64,000 nucleotides of DNA, from assembly GCF_010183535.1 (NCBI RefSeq), contig NC_071328.1, positions 1,116,001 through 1,180,000 on the forward strand. The letters run 5' to 3'. The number at the start of each line of letters is the position of its first letter. Within the stretch, counting starts at the first letter, position 1. The notes under the pieces are model-generated. The model searched no databases. It saw nothing but the letters and a program-made list of their open reading frames with translations, and was not told the DNA's origin. Origin of the DNA: Caenorhabditis remanei (taxonomy: Eukaryota > Nematoda > Chromadorea > Rhabditida > Rhabditidae). This document shows, piece by piece, positions 12,262 to 24,002 of the stretch. The translations under genes and the position numbers were made by a program.

Positions 12262-13126
12262 ATACTTGTAAACCGGGCCGAAACGGGCCGGCTTGTAACC
12301 AGGCTTGGTCGGAGAAAAATTTTCGGAGAATCGGAGAATCGAAATTTTTTCGGAAAAAAAAGTCGGAGAATCGGATATCCGACTTTTTCTCCGAAAAAAA
12401 ACTCGGAGAATCGGATATCCGAAATTTTCTCCGACTTTTTTTCTCGGAGAATCGGAGAATTTCGGAGAATCCAAAAATGCCCCCAAAAATGCTTCTAAAA
12501 GGGATTTCCTGTTGCTTTTTTCTGAATTCACCTTTCTAAAACATGTTTAATCATCATTCAAAGCTTTTACCAGTGAAAATACAACAAAAACAGGGTTTTG
12601 AGTGTCGTCGTCTCCGGTATTCTCCGAAATTCTCCGACTTTTTTTTCGGAGAATCGGAGAATTTCTCCGAAATGAAAAATCGGAGAATTATCCGACGGAT
12701 AATTTCTCCGAAAAAAAAAGTCGGAGAATTATCCGTCGGATAATTTCTCCGAAAAAAGTCGGAGAATCGGAGAATCGGATTTTCCGATTCTCCGACTCCG
12801 ACCAAGCCTGCTCGTAACTCACTTAAACCTCAATATTATGAGCTGAAAAATATACCAAAATGTAGATCTCGACGAGTTCTATCTCCGTGGCCCACTACGG
12901 GCCGGATGGCTATTCATTATTGTGCCGCGGGCCGGGCTAGAATGGCTTTTCGGCCGTTTTCTGACACTTTCCCTGCCGCGACACACTAACGAATAGCCAT
13001 CCGGTCCCGTAGTAGGTCACAGGCATAGAACTCGTCGAGATCTACATTTTGGTATATTTTTCAGCTCATAATATTGAGTTTGAAGTGAGTTACGCACCGG
13101 CCCGTTTCGGCCCAGTTTGCGAGTAT
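12262..13126. mobile_element. Palindromic GC-rich MITE family A, interrupted copy
   Basis: The family consensus begins ATACTTGCAAACCGGGCC and ends with its complement. It contains AATATTATGAGCTGAAAAAT and GATGGCTATTCGTTAATGTG in each arm. This copy is split near its left end by another element (12300-12810). Other copies lie at 13663-14001, 14011-14240, 15320-15789, 17552-17895, 20544-20974 and 58159-58518. Confidence 0.85.
12300..12810. mobile_element. hAT-type element of CGGAGAAT repeats, nested
   Basis: The 511 bp element has perfect 15 bp inverted ends, CAGGCTTGGTCGGAG and its complement. The interior is made of alternating TCGGAGAATCGGAGAAT and ATTCTCCGA blocks. Flanking bases CTTGTAAC (12292-12299) and CTCGTAAC (12811-12818) form an 8 bp duplication with one mismatch. 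It was inserted into a pre-existing family A MITE. Confidence 0.8.
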
Positions 13127-13662
13127 GTTTATAAGTAGACGCAAACATTGGTAAAAAATAATGTAACACGATAGGTAAATTGACATATACTGTAAAACCT
13201 GAAATAAAAGGAAGTTCCCATCCTTAGGAGGGCTGATTCAATTGTTGGAATCTTCTATTACAGGTTTTGCAGTATTCCCTACAGAATTTCAAATCAAATA
13301 TAAAGATTCAATGTTTGAGCACAGCAAACCGAAGATAAGATAGAACATCTCCAAAAGGTCGAACCCGGATACAGAATGCTGCAATGGTGCCATTAACATT
13401 TCGAATGAAGTTTTCATGTATGTGGTCCGATCCTCCACTGAAGCTGAAAAATGCGTTATTCATATCATTCTTTTATAATATATATAAAAGACAATTGGGC
13501 GTTGTCTGAGGCACTCGGGGGGTGGGCAAAACCGAACTGCTTTGGACAGCGACCGCCGTTTTAGATCACTCAGCTATGAGGGCACATTTGAGATGCCACG
13601 TAAATGAAGAGGGACCAGCCGGATGAACCGACGAAGGCGGGGCAGATAGGCTGGTTTTTTAC

Positions 13663-14001
13663 ATACTTGCAAACCGGGCCGACACGGGCCTTCGCGTCAA
13701 ACTCGCGTCAAACTCAATATTATGAGCTGAAAAATATACCAAAATGTAGATCTCGGCGAGTTCTATCTCCGTGACTAACTACGGGCTGGATGGCTATTCG
13801 TTAATGTGCCGCGGGCCCGGCTAGAATAGCTTTTTTGAACATTTTCGCGTTTTTTGGAAGCCCGCTGCACACTAACGAATAACCATCCGGCCCGTAGTAG
13901 GCCACAGACATAGAACTCATCGACATCTACATTTTGGTATATTTTTCAGCCCATAATATTGAGTTTGACGCAAGTTACGCGCCGGCCCGCTTTGCAAGTA
14001 T
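13663..14001. mobile_element. Family A palindromic MITE
   Basis: Complete copy from ATACTTGCAAACC to its complement, inside the second intron of the broken F-box gene. Confidence 0.8.
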
Positions 14002-14010
14002 GGTTCTTAT

Positions 14011-14240
14011 TAGGGGCCGGATGGCTATTCGTTAATATGCCGCGGGCCGGGCTAGAATGCTTTTTTTGGCCATTTTCACGTTTTTGGCACTTTTTCCGGC
14101 CCGCGGCACATGAACGAATAGCCATCCGGCCCGTAGTAGGCCACGGACATAGAACTCGTCAAGATCTACATTTTGGTATATTTTTCAGCTCATATGACTC
14201 AGTTTCAAGCGAGTTACGCGCCGGTCCGGTTTGCAAGTAT
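14011..14240. mobile_element. Family A palindromic MITE, left-truncated
   Basis: It starts inside the left arm at GGGGCCGGATGGCTATTCG and keeps the complete right arm to CAAGTAT. It sits about 10 bp from the previous copy. Confidence 0.7.
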
Positions 14241-14894
14241 GGTTTTTATATTGAAAAATTCAGGTTTTCGTACCGCCGAAACCAAAACCGACTAGCACTC
14301 GAAAAATAAACAATGAACCCACCCCTCCTGCTCACAATTCTTCCATTCTTCTGCATTCAGCATCTCCAATCCATCAATCATCAATTCAGGGCTAAAATGA
14401 TCTATGACGTCGACGGTAAAGGTTAACAAGTTCGGATGGTCTCCTCTGACCCATTCTTTCAGGGAAACATTCGCCTGCTGTTCTGTCCATTTAGCCTTAC
14501 ACAATATGACTCTTGTTGCAGTAGTCGAGGATAACTTGAACCATTCGTTACGTCGTTCCATCATTAATCTTTCACAGTTGATAGAATTCTTGGAGAAGTA
14601 GTCGCAATTAAATATAACATCAATCATTAACTCATCAGTCTTGATACTATGCATGACAAGCCTTCGAATATTTTCAGAAGGATTAAACGCGTTGAATGTG
14701 AGATGTTTTAGTAGCGGTTGTTGCTTGCGTACCCGATGGATAATCATCGGCATTTGATCCTCAATACAGTCACTGTTTAATTCAAGACTAACAACCTTTG
14801 CGTCAAGAGAGTCACAAAACGCATCTATTAAATCAAGTGTCTGTTTCACTTCTTTTTCCGCGGTACCACAGTTTTCATAGTTGGAATCCAAGAG

Positions 14895-15088
14895 CAGGGA
14901 TGTGCCTATGGAGGCGCTTTGGGCGCTGAAAGATTTCAAAGTGGGCGAAAATGCGACGAGAGAGAGTGTGTAGAATCGAGAGAGAGAGAGTGTGTCTGCG
15001 TCTCTCCATTTCGCACACTCTTTCTCGTCGCATTTTCAAATATCGGCTGAAAATGCGAGGCGGTCAACGCCACCCGGGCACATACCTG
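14895..15088. mobile_element. hAT-type MITE, copy 2, inside an F-box exon
   Basis: Same family as 168-355 but inverted. The exact 8 bp duplication TCCAAGAG lies at 14887-14894 and 15089-15096. The duplicated bases are coding sequence of the F-box/FBA_2 gene (its LLLD codons on the minus strand), which proves insertion into an exon. Confidence 0.92.
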
Positions 15089-15319
15089 TCCAAGAGGAGA
15101 TCAGTGCTACGGTATATCCCCGACATCCGTACTCCATCTCTGCCACGTAGTAATGCATAGTGTATGTAGCAATTTCGTTCTCCTATGGTAACGTCTAGTA
15201 TCAATTCATATGATTTACACGCGTTCACCAGATACTTGGTTTTCAAGGAGCAACGGGTTAGGAGGGCTCTGCAAAAGGATGGGTTATTTGAGGGGTTCGA
15301 GTGGAGACAAATGATATCT

Positions 15320-15789
15320 ATACTTGCAAACCGGGCCAACCCGGGCCGGGTCGTAACTCGCGTCAAAATGAATATTATGAGCTGAAAAAAAAATGGTCAT
15401 AGTTTCGATGAAACATTGAAAAAATTTCGAAAAAAAAATTGAAAAAAAAGGGCCATTTTTGAAGCCGGGGTTTTACAACTATGCTTAAAACTCAATATTA
15501 TGAGCTGAAAAATATACCAAAATGTAGATCTCGACGAGTTCTATGCCCGTGCCCTACTACGGGCCGGATGGCTATTCGTTAATATGCCGCGGGCCGGGCT
15601 AGAATGGCCTTTTTTGGCCATTTTCGCGTTTTTGGCACTTTTTCCCGGCTCGCGGCACATTAACGAATAGGCATCCGGCCCGTAGTAGGTCACGGGCATA
15701 GAACTCGTCGAGATCTACAATTTGGTATATTTTTCAGCTCATAATATTCATTTTGCCGCGAGTTACGAGCCGGCCCGGTTGACAAGTAT
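15320..15789. mobile_element. Family A palindromic MITE with internal duplication
   Basis: The AATATTATGAGCTGAAAAA block occurs twice on the left, separated by a short AT-rich insert, so the left arm is longer than in other copies. It lies in intron 1 of the broken F-box gene. Confidence 0.75.
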
Positions 15790-15901
15790 AATAATATCTG
15801 AATTTGAAAACTTACTGTCCATCTAGCGGCATGAAGCGTATCACTTTTTTGAGCACGAGACTTGGTAAACTTTGCAAGGGTAATGGCTTACTCAGAACCA
15901 T

Positions 15902-16314
15902 CGTGAAATGAACAGAAATGGACGGGAAGTAATAGGAGATGTGATGGAGGGCGGGCTAGCAGGATAATCCTAACCGTTCTGTGCTATAGGAGAGGTCGTC
16001 GGTGAGGAGGAGGAGGGAGGTGGAGCATATGGGATACCAGGAAGAATGCTAATTGTGTATAGACCGTTGTGTCCTATGAGAAAATGGTCCAGAGCGGAAG
16101 GTAGAGGATTAGACGCACACAATTATACTAATTAAAGGATGCCAAACCCATTATCGTCTAAACAAAATTGCAGTCCGGTTGGCACCAGAGTTGTACGGAA
16201 TGCCATTGTTCCATTTTCCGGAATACGGAATCCGGAACCGGAATTCCGGAATTTCGGAATCCGGAATTCGGAATGATTCGATGAATTTGCAAGGGCAAGC
16301 CAGTCTTTCGAGTG

Positions 16315-16363
<49 letters not shown>

Positions 16364-17551
16364 TTTAAACTACTTTTGAGGATCAAAACCGAAAAAGAAT
16401 TACTATAGCTGCCTTTTAAACTCAAAACAATTTCCAAATTTCAACTTCTGAATTCCGGAAAAAGAAGACTCAAAAAACCGGAATCCGGAATCCGGATCCG
16501 GAATCATATTTTAAAAATCCGGAATCCAAAACCGGAACCGGAATGTCAAAAAAAAACCGGGAATCCCGGTACCCGGAATTAAAAAAACCCCGAGGCCTTC
16601 CCTAGTAAGACTATCCAGGCAATAATTTTGCGAAACCCTTCCCTAGAGCTCTCCCCTCTAATTAATATCCGCTTGCTCACCCTGAGAAAGGGGGAATTGC
16701 TAATCCGGGTCTCTCTATGGAACACCGGTAATGGCAGGTGGGGTGAGATTAGTGAGTAGAATACCTCATTAGAATTGAAATCCCCCTTAGTTATCAGTAT
16801 ATCCCCACCTGCTATTCCATTTCCGGACGCGAAGGGGATTGATAATGATCCAGCGCTCCGGGGGAACAGGTGGACCTGATTAGCATATATGAATCTGAGA
16901 TCAGAAGATCGGTTATCATAGTAGATATATCTTAAATTATGGGTAGTGGAGATAGTCGCTCTAATCGCTGTCATTAAGGTTACGGTAGGCAAGATTCTAC
17001 GCTTAAACGCCTTTCCTTGTCTAACAAGAATAGCTCCCGCGACGCGACCGCAGCGCCTCTGGCGCCAAACCAACTGATGACAGTACTGAAAAACTAGAAT
17101 TATATGACACATCGGATGGAATAAATCAATTTATTGAGATGACAATCACCAAATCCAAGAAAGCAGCCAAAATCTCCATAATTATAACTCCTCATGCCTT
17201 TCCTTTCATTTTGTATTGTCTCTGCAAGTTTCGAAATGTTACAGGGGGATTCGGACCTTTGGGAACTGTGAAAGCCATTACATACCTGATAAAGTCCATG
17301 ATGTACTTGTCTATAGTCTACTTGTGTTGATAGGTGTGGTTTCCTTACACTATATGTCTGCAAAAAGAATTAGTCACTCAAAAAAAATGGAAATAACAAT
17401 TTTGGTGCATCAAAATCACACTTTTATCGAGAATGGTCAAAGTTTAGACATGATTTCATTCAAATTCGCTGAGTATCAACTAGGACATACAGTACCGGTC
17501 AAAATGTTTGTAAATTGCCGTTTTTAGTTGAAATTTTCAGTTGAAATTATC
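15902..17551. other. Repeat-rich gap with no supported gene
   Basis: It contains the promoter-like block of the second F-box gene (15920-16060), CCGGAATCCGGAAT-type repeats (16200-16290 and 16450-16560), a TA dinucleotide run at about 16316-16360, and a block at 16590-17060 related to the repeats flanking the srh cluster (CACCTGATTAGCATAT-type words). On the minus strand, splice-like signals at 17288 (CAG|GTATGT) and 17238 (ACTTGCAG) bracket short open stretches, but I could not assemble a protein. Confidence 0.45.
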
Positions 17552-17895
17552 ATACTTGTCAACCGGGCCGAAACGGGCCGGCTCGTAACTCGCTTTAAAC
17601 TCAATATTATGAGCTGAAAAATATACCAAAATGTAGATCTCGGCGAGTTCTATGCCCGTGACCTACTACGGGCCGGATGGATATTCGTAAATATGCCGTG
17701 GGCCGCGCTAGAACAGCTTTTTTGACCATTTTACGTTTTTGGCACTTTTTCCCGGCCCGCGGCACATTAACGGATAGCCATCCGGCCCGTAGTAAGTCAC
17801 GGACATAGAACTCGTCGAGATCTACATTTGGTATATTTTTCAGCTCATAATATTCATTTTGACGCGAGTTACGAGCCGGCCCGGTTGGCAAGTAT
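17552..17895. mobile_element. Family A palindromic MITE
   Basis: Near-complete copy from ATACTTGTCAACCGGGCC to GGCCCGGTTGGCAAGTAT. It lies just beyond the 3' end of the doubtful gene at 18385-21362. Confidence 0.8.
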
Positions 17896-18384
17896 GGAAA
17901 TTATATAGTTCTTCAAAAATCAAATTGATGGGACAATCAGAATTATCATGACACCTCTCTCAAAGTTGGACATTTTCAACTGAAAATGACCAAAGTTTAC
18001 AGCCTTTTAACCTGTACTGTAGCTGGGCGTTTGGAAACTGAGACACTTTAAAAGGTTTCAAAACGTTCCAGTTTCAAAAACTATCCATTACTAACCTCTC
18101 ACCGCATTGGCTCTTCTTGTTAGCGCTTACGTCCATTGTGGTCATTTTCTGAAATTGGTTTATATTATTCAGATGGCATAAAAAGGTAAAACCAGGACGA
18201 TGTTTCTAGTTACTCACTCATTTTCTGTTTTCTCAATAATCGTGGTGCCTACTGATCGACGTCCGGTTCTTCAAGTCTAAAATATATTGATTCTGTACAG
18301 TCACCGACGATGTTCAAATGTGCATTTTTGATCTGTAAATTCAGTAAATAAGATAATAATTTAGATTTTTGACTTACCGAATTT

Positions 18385-21362
18385 TCATACCAACTTTTTA
18401 TATGGACTCTTGGTTTTCATTTTCTCTACCCGTTGAAACTCTGCAATAGCGACTTAATTTCGAAATTCCGTTTTCAAAAAGTCTAGAAAGCCACGTACCT
18501 GATTTATTCCCTCCAATCATCGTCTTCTTGTTTTGGTTGTTGTTTATAGTCTGTAAAAATTTAAATATTCGCTGAGTATCGACTCCCCCATATCACTGCG
18601 GCGATACGAAGGTATCAAAGGTGGCGAAATGCATTCTACTTACCCGATTGAGTCCACATTTTCCAAACCGCCAATTTGAATGTTGAAGCAGCACCGCATG
18701 ATATGGAAATACATATAAAATTTTTTGATAAAGGTGCTACCGTAACCCTAATGGTCACGTTTATCAATAGAGCGTACTATCTCCTAAGCTAACTTACTTG
18801 ATGTAGATTTGGTGTTGTTCGTTTGTTAAGTTGCGTTTCTCTTACATCTTTCAAATGGTTCGTTCGTGATGATAAGACGTTTAAGTTGCAGAGGATTGTT
18901 GCCTGAAACTGTTTTTGTGGCATTATTCACATTTCGGAAAACTTACTTGTTGGAGTCGCACAAGTTGAACCCATTTGTCGTTCTCACAGTCACTGCTACT
19001 TTTTCGTTTGGATTTCTGTAAACAAAGGGAGATCGCTGTGGTGACGGATTTTACATTTGAAAAATTGTCAAGTTTTTTGACGTAAAATTCGCTAGTTTTG
19101 CAGAAATTTAGATAAAAACGCTTTTTAACAAGTTTTGAGCCATTTTGGTGCAAAACTTAGCCGAAATTCTTGAAAATTCGCGCTAAATGTGCGCTAGACT
19201 CATTCTACATGCAACAATGTCACAATTTAATGCATTTTTTCAGAATTGTTCACTTTAGTTGTCAAAATTAGTCAAAGTAGCCCAAAAGTTTGGCTCACTA
19301 GGGGAGGATCCCGAGTCGAGATGGAGTTACAGGTCGAGATATATATCACTAGAACCGAAATTTTTTGCTGATTTCAAATTTGTATTCTGTTTTTGCAAAA
19401 CAATTCTGTGAAAAAAGTTATTTGCGTTTTTCTGGCTTCTCAGTGCAAGAATGAGCATTTTCAAGACTCCCAAAATTAACGTTTTTCTTTTTTTTTCAAT
19501 TTTTTTGTGTTGTACGTATGAGTACGGATGTAAAAATGATTTTAGCATAATTTGATTTCAGATTTTATTTTCAGAAAAAAATTGTGGAGTTACTTGAATT
19601 TTCAAAAATGAGGCATCTACAAAAAATTTGCCTGAGAATTTTCTGTCCCAACGCAAACAATACAATCTTCATGATTGGAAATACACGTACAGCACAAAAA
19701 ATTTTTTTTAATGAGAAAAACTTTAATTTTGGGAGTCTTGAAAATGCTCATTTTTGCACTGAGAAGCTACGAAAACGCAAATAACTTTTTTTCACAGAAT
19801 CGTTTTGCAAAATTGGAATACAAATTTGAAATCAGCGCAAAATTTTGGTTCTAGTGATATATATCTCGATCTGTAACTCCAACTCGACTCGGGATCCTTC
19901 CCTAGTCAGCCTAGAAACACGGTGAACGGCCAGAAACGCGTTTTCTTTGAAAAAAATACTAATTTTTTGACCAATGACGAACAATTATGTAAGGGATGGG
20001 ACTTAAATTTTTAAAAAACTACAAAAAACAAAGGACTTTTATATCCCTTTTTTACTGTATCTGACCAAAATTATCATTTTATTCATGATTTTTTGATAAG
20101 CACTTACTTTTTATTTGAGTTTGTCCGATTCAAAGCAGCAATGTTGGTTTCCTCCACTATCTTTCCATTGTCTACACGCACTATTTGAACGGTTTCTTGA
20201 AAACACCCCGAATGCGCCAACGCATATCCACATGTACTGAAATTTAGGATGAAGTAGGGAAATTTTTAGACCAGGGTTGGGAAATTCCGGGCCAGCCCGG
20301 GCCGGATTCAAAAATGTGCACAATTTTTTCTCAATTTTTAAAAAAAATTTTCATCAAAAAATAGTCAAAATTCTCCAATATTCTCGTACGCTTCAATTTT
20401 TATCGATGTTCCAAAAAAAAATAAATTTTTTTAAAAAAATATTTCAAATTTCTACAGGAGCCGGGCCGGGCCGAGGACAATTCTTCAGTCGGCTGGACCC
20501 GGCTCGGAATTTCCCAACCCTTGTTTAGACCGGTGTAATTTTCCAAACTTGCAAACCGGGCCGACACGGGTAACTCCCTTGAAACTCAATATTATCTGCT
20601 GAAAAATATACCAAAATGTAGATCTCAGCGAGTTTTATGTCTCCGGATCGGATGGCTATTCGTTAATGTGCCGTGGGCTGGGAAAAAGTGCCAAAAAACG
20701 CGAAAGGGGCCGAAGGCCCGGCTTCAAAAAATGAACCGTTTTTTTTTCATTTTTTTTTCGAATTTTTTTCAATTTTTCATATTAAACGTGACCATTTTTT
20801 ACTATTTTTCAGAATTTCCTCTAATTCTGACTGATAGTCGAAAATTTGACTTTTTCGCGAAAAAAATCTAAAAAATTCTAAAAATTTGAAAAAATTTGAA
20901 AAAATTTGACTTTTGCACGGGCCTTGACAACTATGGTTTCAAGGGAGTTACGAGCCGGCCGGGTTTGCAAGTATGGAAATTTTAGAACAGTCAGAATGTT
21001 CAGAACAATGAAACTTCTGAATCAAAATGTTTCTTTATAGACTTGAACTCACTTTTTCTGGGTTGAGGTAGCAAACAACTGTGGATTCTTCTGCGCGTAG
21101 ACCCGTGAGAGTGTTGAGCCAAACCAATACGTTCTGAAGTTTTACAAAGTAATACAATAATCCCCAGAAACTTACAGTTTGATAAAATTTAGGAATGGGC
21201 CAAAGCTACTGCATATATTACAGGATAGTTGCTTTGAAGCATGCCAAAGATTGACGAGCAGAACACAACCAAGAGCAAATAGTGCCAGGTGGAAGACTAT
21301 TCTACAAAGTTGACATCTTCCAGAGGGATCGTGATGATTGTGAGTGTTGATATCATGAGCTT
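18385..21362 (-). CDS. Putative multi-exon membrane protein gene, unknown family
   Basis: I do not recognise this gene. On the minus strand, segments with good splice signals lie at 21362-21176, 21133-21053, 20236-20108, 19015-18947, 18902-18798, 18736-18644, 18550-18499 and 18440-18385. The first encodes a hydrophobic stretch (IVFHLALFALGCVLLVNLW) that could be one membrane helix. The second and third stay open and in phase with it (YWFGSTLSRVYAQ, then CGYALAHSGCFQETVQIV). The later exons are all open in a frame one base off. The third exon ends in an A5 run, so one missing A would unify the whole chain. Otherwise the frame stops in the fifth exon. The 5' end is not defined. Introns hold MITEs. 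The acceptor at 18737 lies within a dispersed repeat. It may be a decayed gene. Confidence 0.35.
19297..19906. mobile_element. Fold-back element with ACTAGGG ends
   Basis: The ends read ACTAGGGGAGGATCCCGAGT and the complement of ACTAGGGAAGGATCCCGAGT. Arms of about 190 bp (19297-19480 and 19720-19906) surround a non-palindromic centre. Related fragments are visible near 16590 and 34407 (ACTAGGGAAGG). Confidence 0.75.
20272..20523. mobile_element. hAT-type MITE with CAGGGTTGGGAAATT ends
   Basis: It begins CAGGGTTGGGAAATTCCGGG, ends GGAATTTCCCAACCCTTG, and is flanked by TTTAGAC on both sides. A second member with a perfect 8 bp duplication is at 35999-36304. Confidence 0.75.
20544..20974. mobile_element. 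Family A palindromic MITE, degenerate
   Basis: The left arm is shortened and an AT-rich insert lies in the centre. The right arm is truncated to about GGAGTTACGAGCCGGCC through GCAAGTAT. Confidence 0.65.
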
Positions 21363-21939
21363 CTATAAAAAGCATTTGGAAAAATGAGAAGACATTGAGG
21401 GTAAAATTATTTGAAAGTTTGATTATTGTGATATAAGTAGGTGCTAGTCGGGACTTAATAATTTGAATTATTGAGTCCCGACTACTGTCTTGGCGGGGAC
21501 CTAAAATTCGAATAAAACTTTTGAGTCCGGAACATAGATAGTAGCGCTTTTTGCATTTCCACAACGGACATCGAGACGGACAGATCGATAGACATCTATG
21601 CGTGTTACATCAACTCCTAAGCTTACTGTACTATTGTCCCTATTCCAACCCTACCGTAACCCTTATAGCCCTATATATCAATGAAACACACTTACCTTGT
21701 TAACAACCCGTATTAACCATATAAATATAGAGAATAAATATATTTATTTTAGAATTCTAAAAGAATCAGCACCGATACATTACTGGGACGACACCTGCAC
21801 ATAGCGTCTAAGGATAGCGGAAGCTATCACTCCTCTTCCTTTTATACACGTTATCTATGCTCCGCCCACTTATCACTGACATCTCTAGACTCCACCCACT
21901 GATATGTAGTTTGGAACATGAATTCGGTCATGCATGGGT

Positions 21940-22195
21940 GGGTACCTTAGTTATCAGTAGATGCCACCTGCCATTCTCTGGTCCCGCTCTATAATCTTCT
22001 TGGGGAACGGAGGAAAAGGGGGATTGATAATAATCCTGGGACACCTGATTAGCATATTTTGCCCTGATGAGATTGCTCATGCATGAACACGGATTTGAGA
22101 TCGAAAGATCAGTTATCAGACTTGTGGAATACTTGTGAGGATAGTGCGCTCTATTGATAAACGTGATAGGTAGGATTACGGTAGGGAGTTGGGGA
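21940..22195. repeat. Dispersed repeat flanking the srh cluster, left copy
   Basis: It contains TTAGTTATCAGTAGATGCCA, CACCTGATTAGCATATTTTG and GAGATCGAAAGATCAGTTAT. The reverse complement of the same series lies at 28078-28375 on the other side of the srh genes. Partial copies occur near 16730-16980 and 18739-18790. Confidence 0.7.
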
Positions 22196-22298
22196 AATTG
22201 TTTGAAATTAAAGGTAAAAGTTAAATAAAATGTTTGAAAACAGTATTTTATCCAAATAAAATTATTTGAGCAAATTATTTAAAAATTTTCAAACTACT

Positions 22299-23449
22299 TT
22301 ATTGTGTAATAGACTCCATCCGCACAACGTGATTTGTATACATTTCCCTCCGAGACACATCCGCCGATTGAAATGAAAATTTTCGAAACATTTCCTTAAC
22401 TGCCAATCGATACGGTTTATGAACAATAAGCATAGCTACAGTAGTCACTGATCCATGCAAAGTTACAGACAGTACACTAACATTAACAATTCCCTGATTA
22501 TAGTAATTAGTGATAATTGAAGTTAATACGGCGATAGCTGGGCCGATAAGAGTACAAAATGGGATAACCAGCTGAATCACTAATGCCGACATAAAGATTC
22601 TATGAATTTGATAGGTTTGAAGGGACATCCGATGGTTCTTCAGTAGTTTTGCAGTATTCCAATAAATGTAGATTAAAAGGGTGATAAGTCCGTTGAAACA
22701 GACAAACAGTCATACTACAAGTACAGTGAGATGGTAAGTGATGTCCTCGACCAGTACTAATACTGGAGCATTGTAGATGTAAGAAGGGAGGCATGGTAGT
22801 CGCTGTAACCGAAAAACTTTTTGTGTCATCTACCGTATTAAGCGATTCACCTTAAAAACACGTTGCTTAGCCGGTTCCTGATCGGGACACAAGTATTTGA
22901 AGGGTAGTACATAAAGGATAACAATCATGTAAAGAAAAGCTATCCATTTCTTTCGAATCATTGACCAATACCGTTTACCACGGAATTCGCAGACTATGTG
23001 GAAGCGGCTCTCGAATAATACTATTATCGCGGTTATCATGACTGCAAAATTTAGAGTTTAGAGTAAATGGTACCGACTGTCGTGCCTCCAGCGCAGTTTT
23101 CTAGAATATTCCGAAACTTACATCCACAAAGACAAAAAACTATAAGAGTTTGATCTATTGTAGAAACTCCATAATGCCGTAACAAGCCTAATGGATACCC
23201 GGCAAATGATGGTAACAATAGAATCGGCATAGTCAATAAACCAATGGAATAATCAAATAGAATGATAGTAACATGTAAATTGACTAAATACCATTTCACT
23301 TCTTTCATTAGTATCGGTGTTTTTGTAAGAATTATATAAAGTCCAAAGAAATATACTGGTGTGGATAATACCGTATTTGTATGCAATGCGATGGTCAAGA
23401 ATTGAGGGATATCGATGAAGTTGACAAGTGGGATACATGAACTGTTCAT
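22299..23449 (-). pseudogene. Class-H serpentine chemoreceptor (srh), copy A, nonsense-mutated
   Basis: Exons in coding order are 23449-23122, 23041-22851 and 22802-22299, with the same exon lengths as the intact copy at 26686 (328, 191 and 504 bases). Diagnostic srh segments are present: MKEVKWYLVNLHVTIILFDY and FAGYPLGLLRHYG in exon 1, FESRFHIVCEFRGKRYWSMI in exon 2, and a C-terminal TVAMLIVHKPYRLAVKEMF. In nematodes srh proteins are seven-pass candidate chemosensory GPCRs. The only lesion I see is a TGA at 22710-22712 where the intact copy has TGG, in the predicted fifth helix, removing about 137 residues. It lies head-to-head with copy B across a palindromic promoter region. An upstream ATG at 23473 is also in frame. 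Confidence 0.85.
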
Positions 23450-23473
23450 TGTGCAGGAATATACTAGCAACAT

Positions 23474-24000
23474 ATAAAGAAAGAAATAAATAAATGTGGA
23501 GGCGGCGACGGCGGAAGTTGAATTCTCAAAACATGTGCAAAACGATATTATCCATTATTTTATTCACCCTTTTTGTCTAAACATAGATTTTTATAAACTC
23601 TCCTCAAACTACTATCAAAAATGGCAGCTGGAAATCGATCATAAAATCTTTTGTACCAAAGTTTAAGTTATTACCCATTCTCCGGTGGCTGACCGCTCGC
23701 TCAAAGTTCGGCCAGGGGACGCGGAGTGGGTCTCGTTGCGACTACCGTAGTATAAAACTGTTTAATGGCAAAAGTACGGTAGAGAGCCGCCGCATATTTT
23801 TGCTTGGCACAAATGATTTTATGATCGATTTCCAGCTGTCATTTTTGATCGTAGTTTGAGGAGAGTTTATAAAAATCTATGTTTAGACAAAAAGGTGAAT
23901 AAAATAATTGATAATATCGTTTTGCACATGTTTTGAGAATGCAACTTCCGCCGTCGCCGCCTTCAAATTTATTTGTTTATTTTCACTTATTGTTCTAGCA
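23474..24000. promoter_or_regulatory. Palindromic shared upstream region of srh copies A and B
   Basis: About 190 bp upstream of copy A (23470-23660) reappears inverted at 23800-23990 upstream of copy B. Both arms carry AACTTCCGCCGTCGCCGCC, CGTTTTGCACATGTTTTGAG and GTTTAGACAAAAAGGTGAAT or their complements. The centre (about 23670-23800) is half of a transposon also present at 41755-41959. A related upstream block precedes srh copy C (26450-26680), so it is probably the family promoter. Confidence 0.7.
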
Positions 24001-24002
24001 TA

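Larger units (their letters stand above)
13308..15901 (-). pseudogene. F-box/FBA_2 gene copy 2, disrupted by a hAT MITE
   Basis: Coding order: exon 1 15901-15816 (MVLSKPLPLQSLPSLVLKKV, F-box), exon 2 15268-14323, exon 3 13443-13308 (FIRNVNGTIAAF to the stop). Exon 2 holds a 194 bp hAT MITE at 14895-15088 with an 8 bp target duplication. It introduces foreign sequence and a stop after the codons for STDLLLD. Leaving out the insert and one duplication gives 744 bases, which join exons 1 and 3 in phase, so the gene was intact just before insertion. FBA_2 features are visible: VSLKEWVRGDHPNLLTF after WTEQQAN. The exon 2 donor is GTGGGT. Introns hold family A MITEs. It is a tandem duplicate of the gene at 10539-11589. 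Whether the allele is fixed is unknown. Confidence 0.85.

Noticed and set aside
12196..12817. Open frames rich in Ser, Glu, Arg and Phe on both strands
   Set aside because: Translation of the CGGAGAAT repeats of the nested hAT element.
17100..17363. Minus-strand open frame with a GTATGT donor and TTGCAG acceptor
   Set aside because: In-frame stops appear after splicing and no conserved protein emerges. Kept only as a note on the gap.
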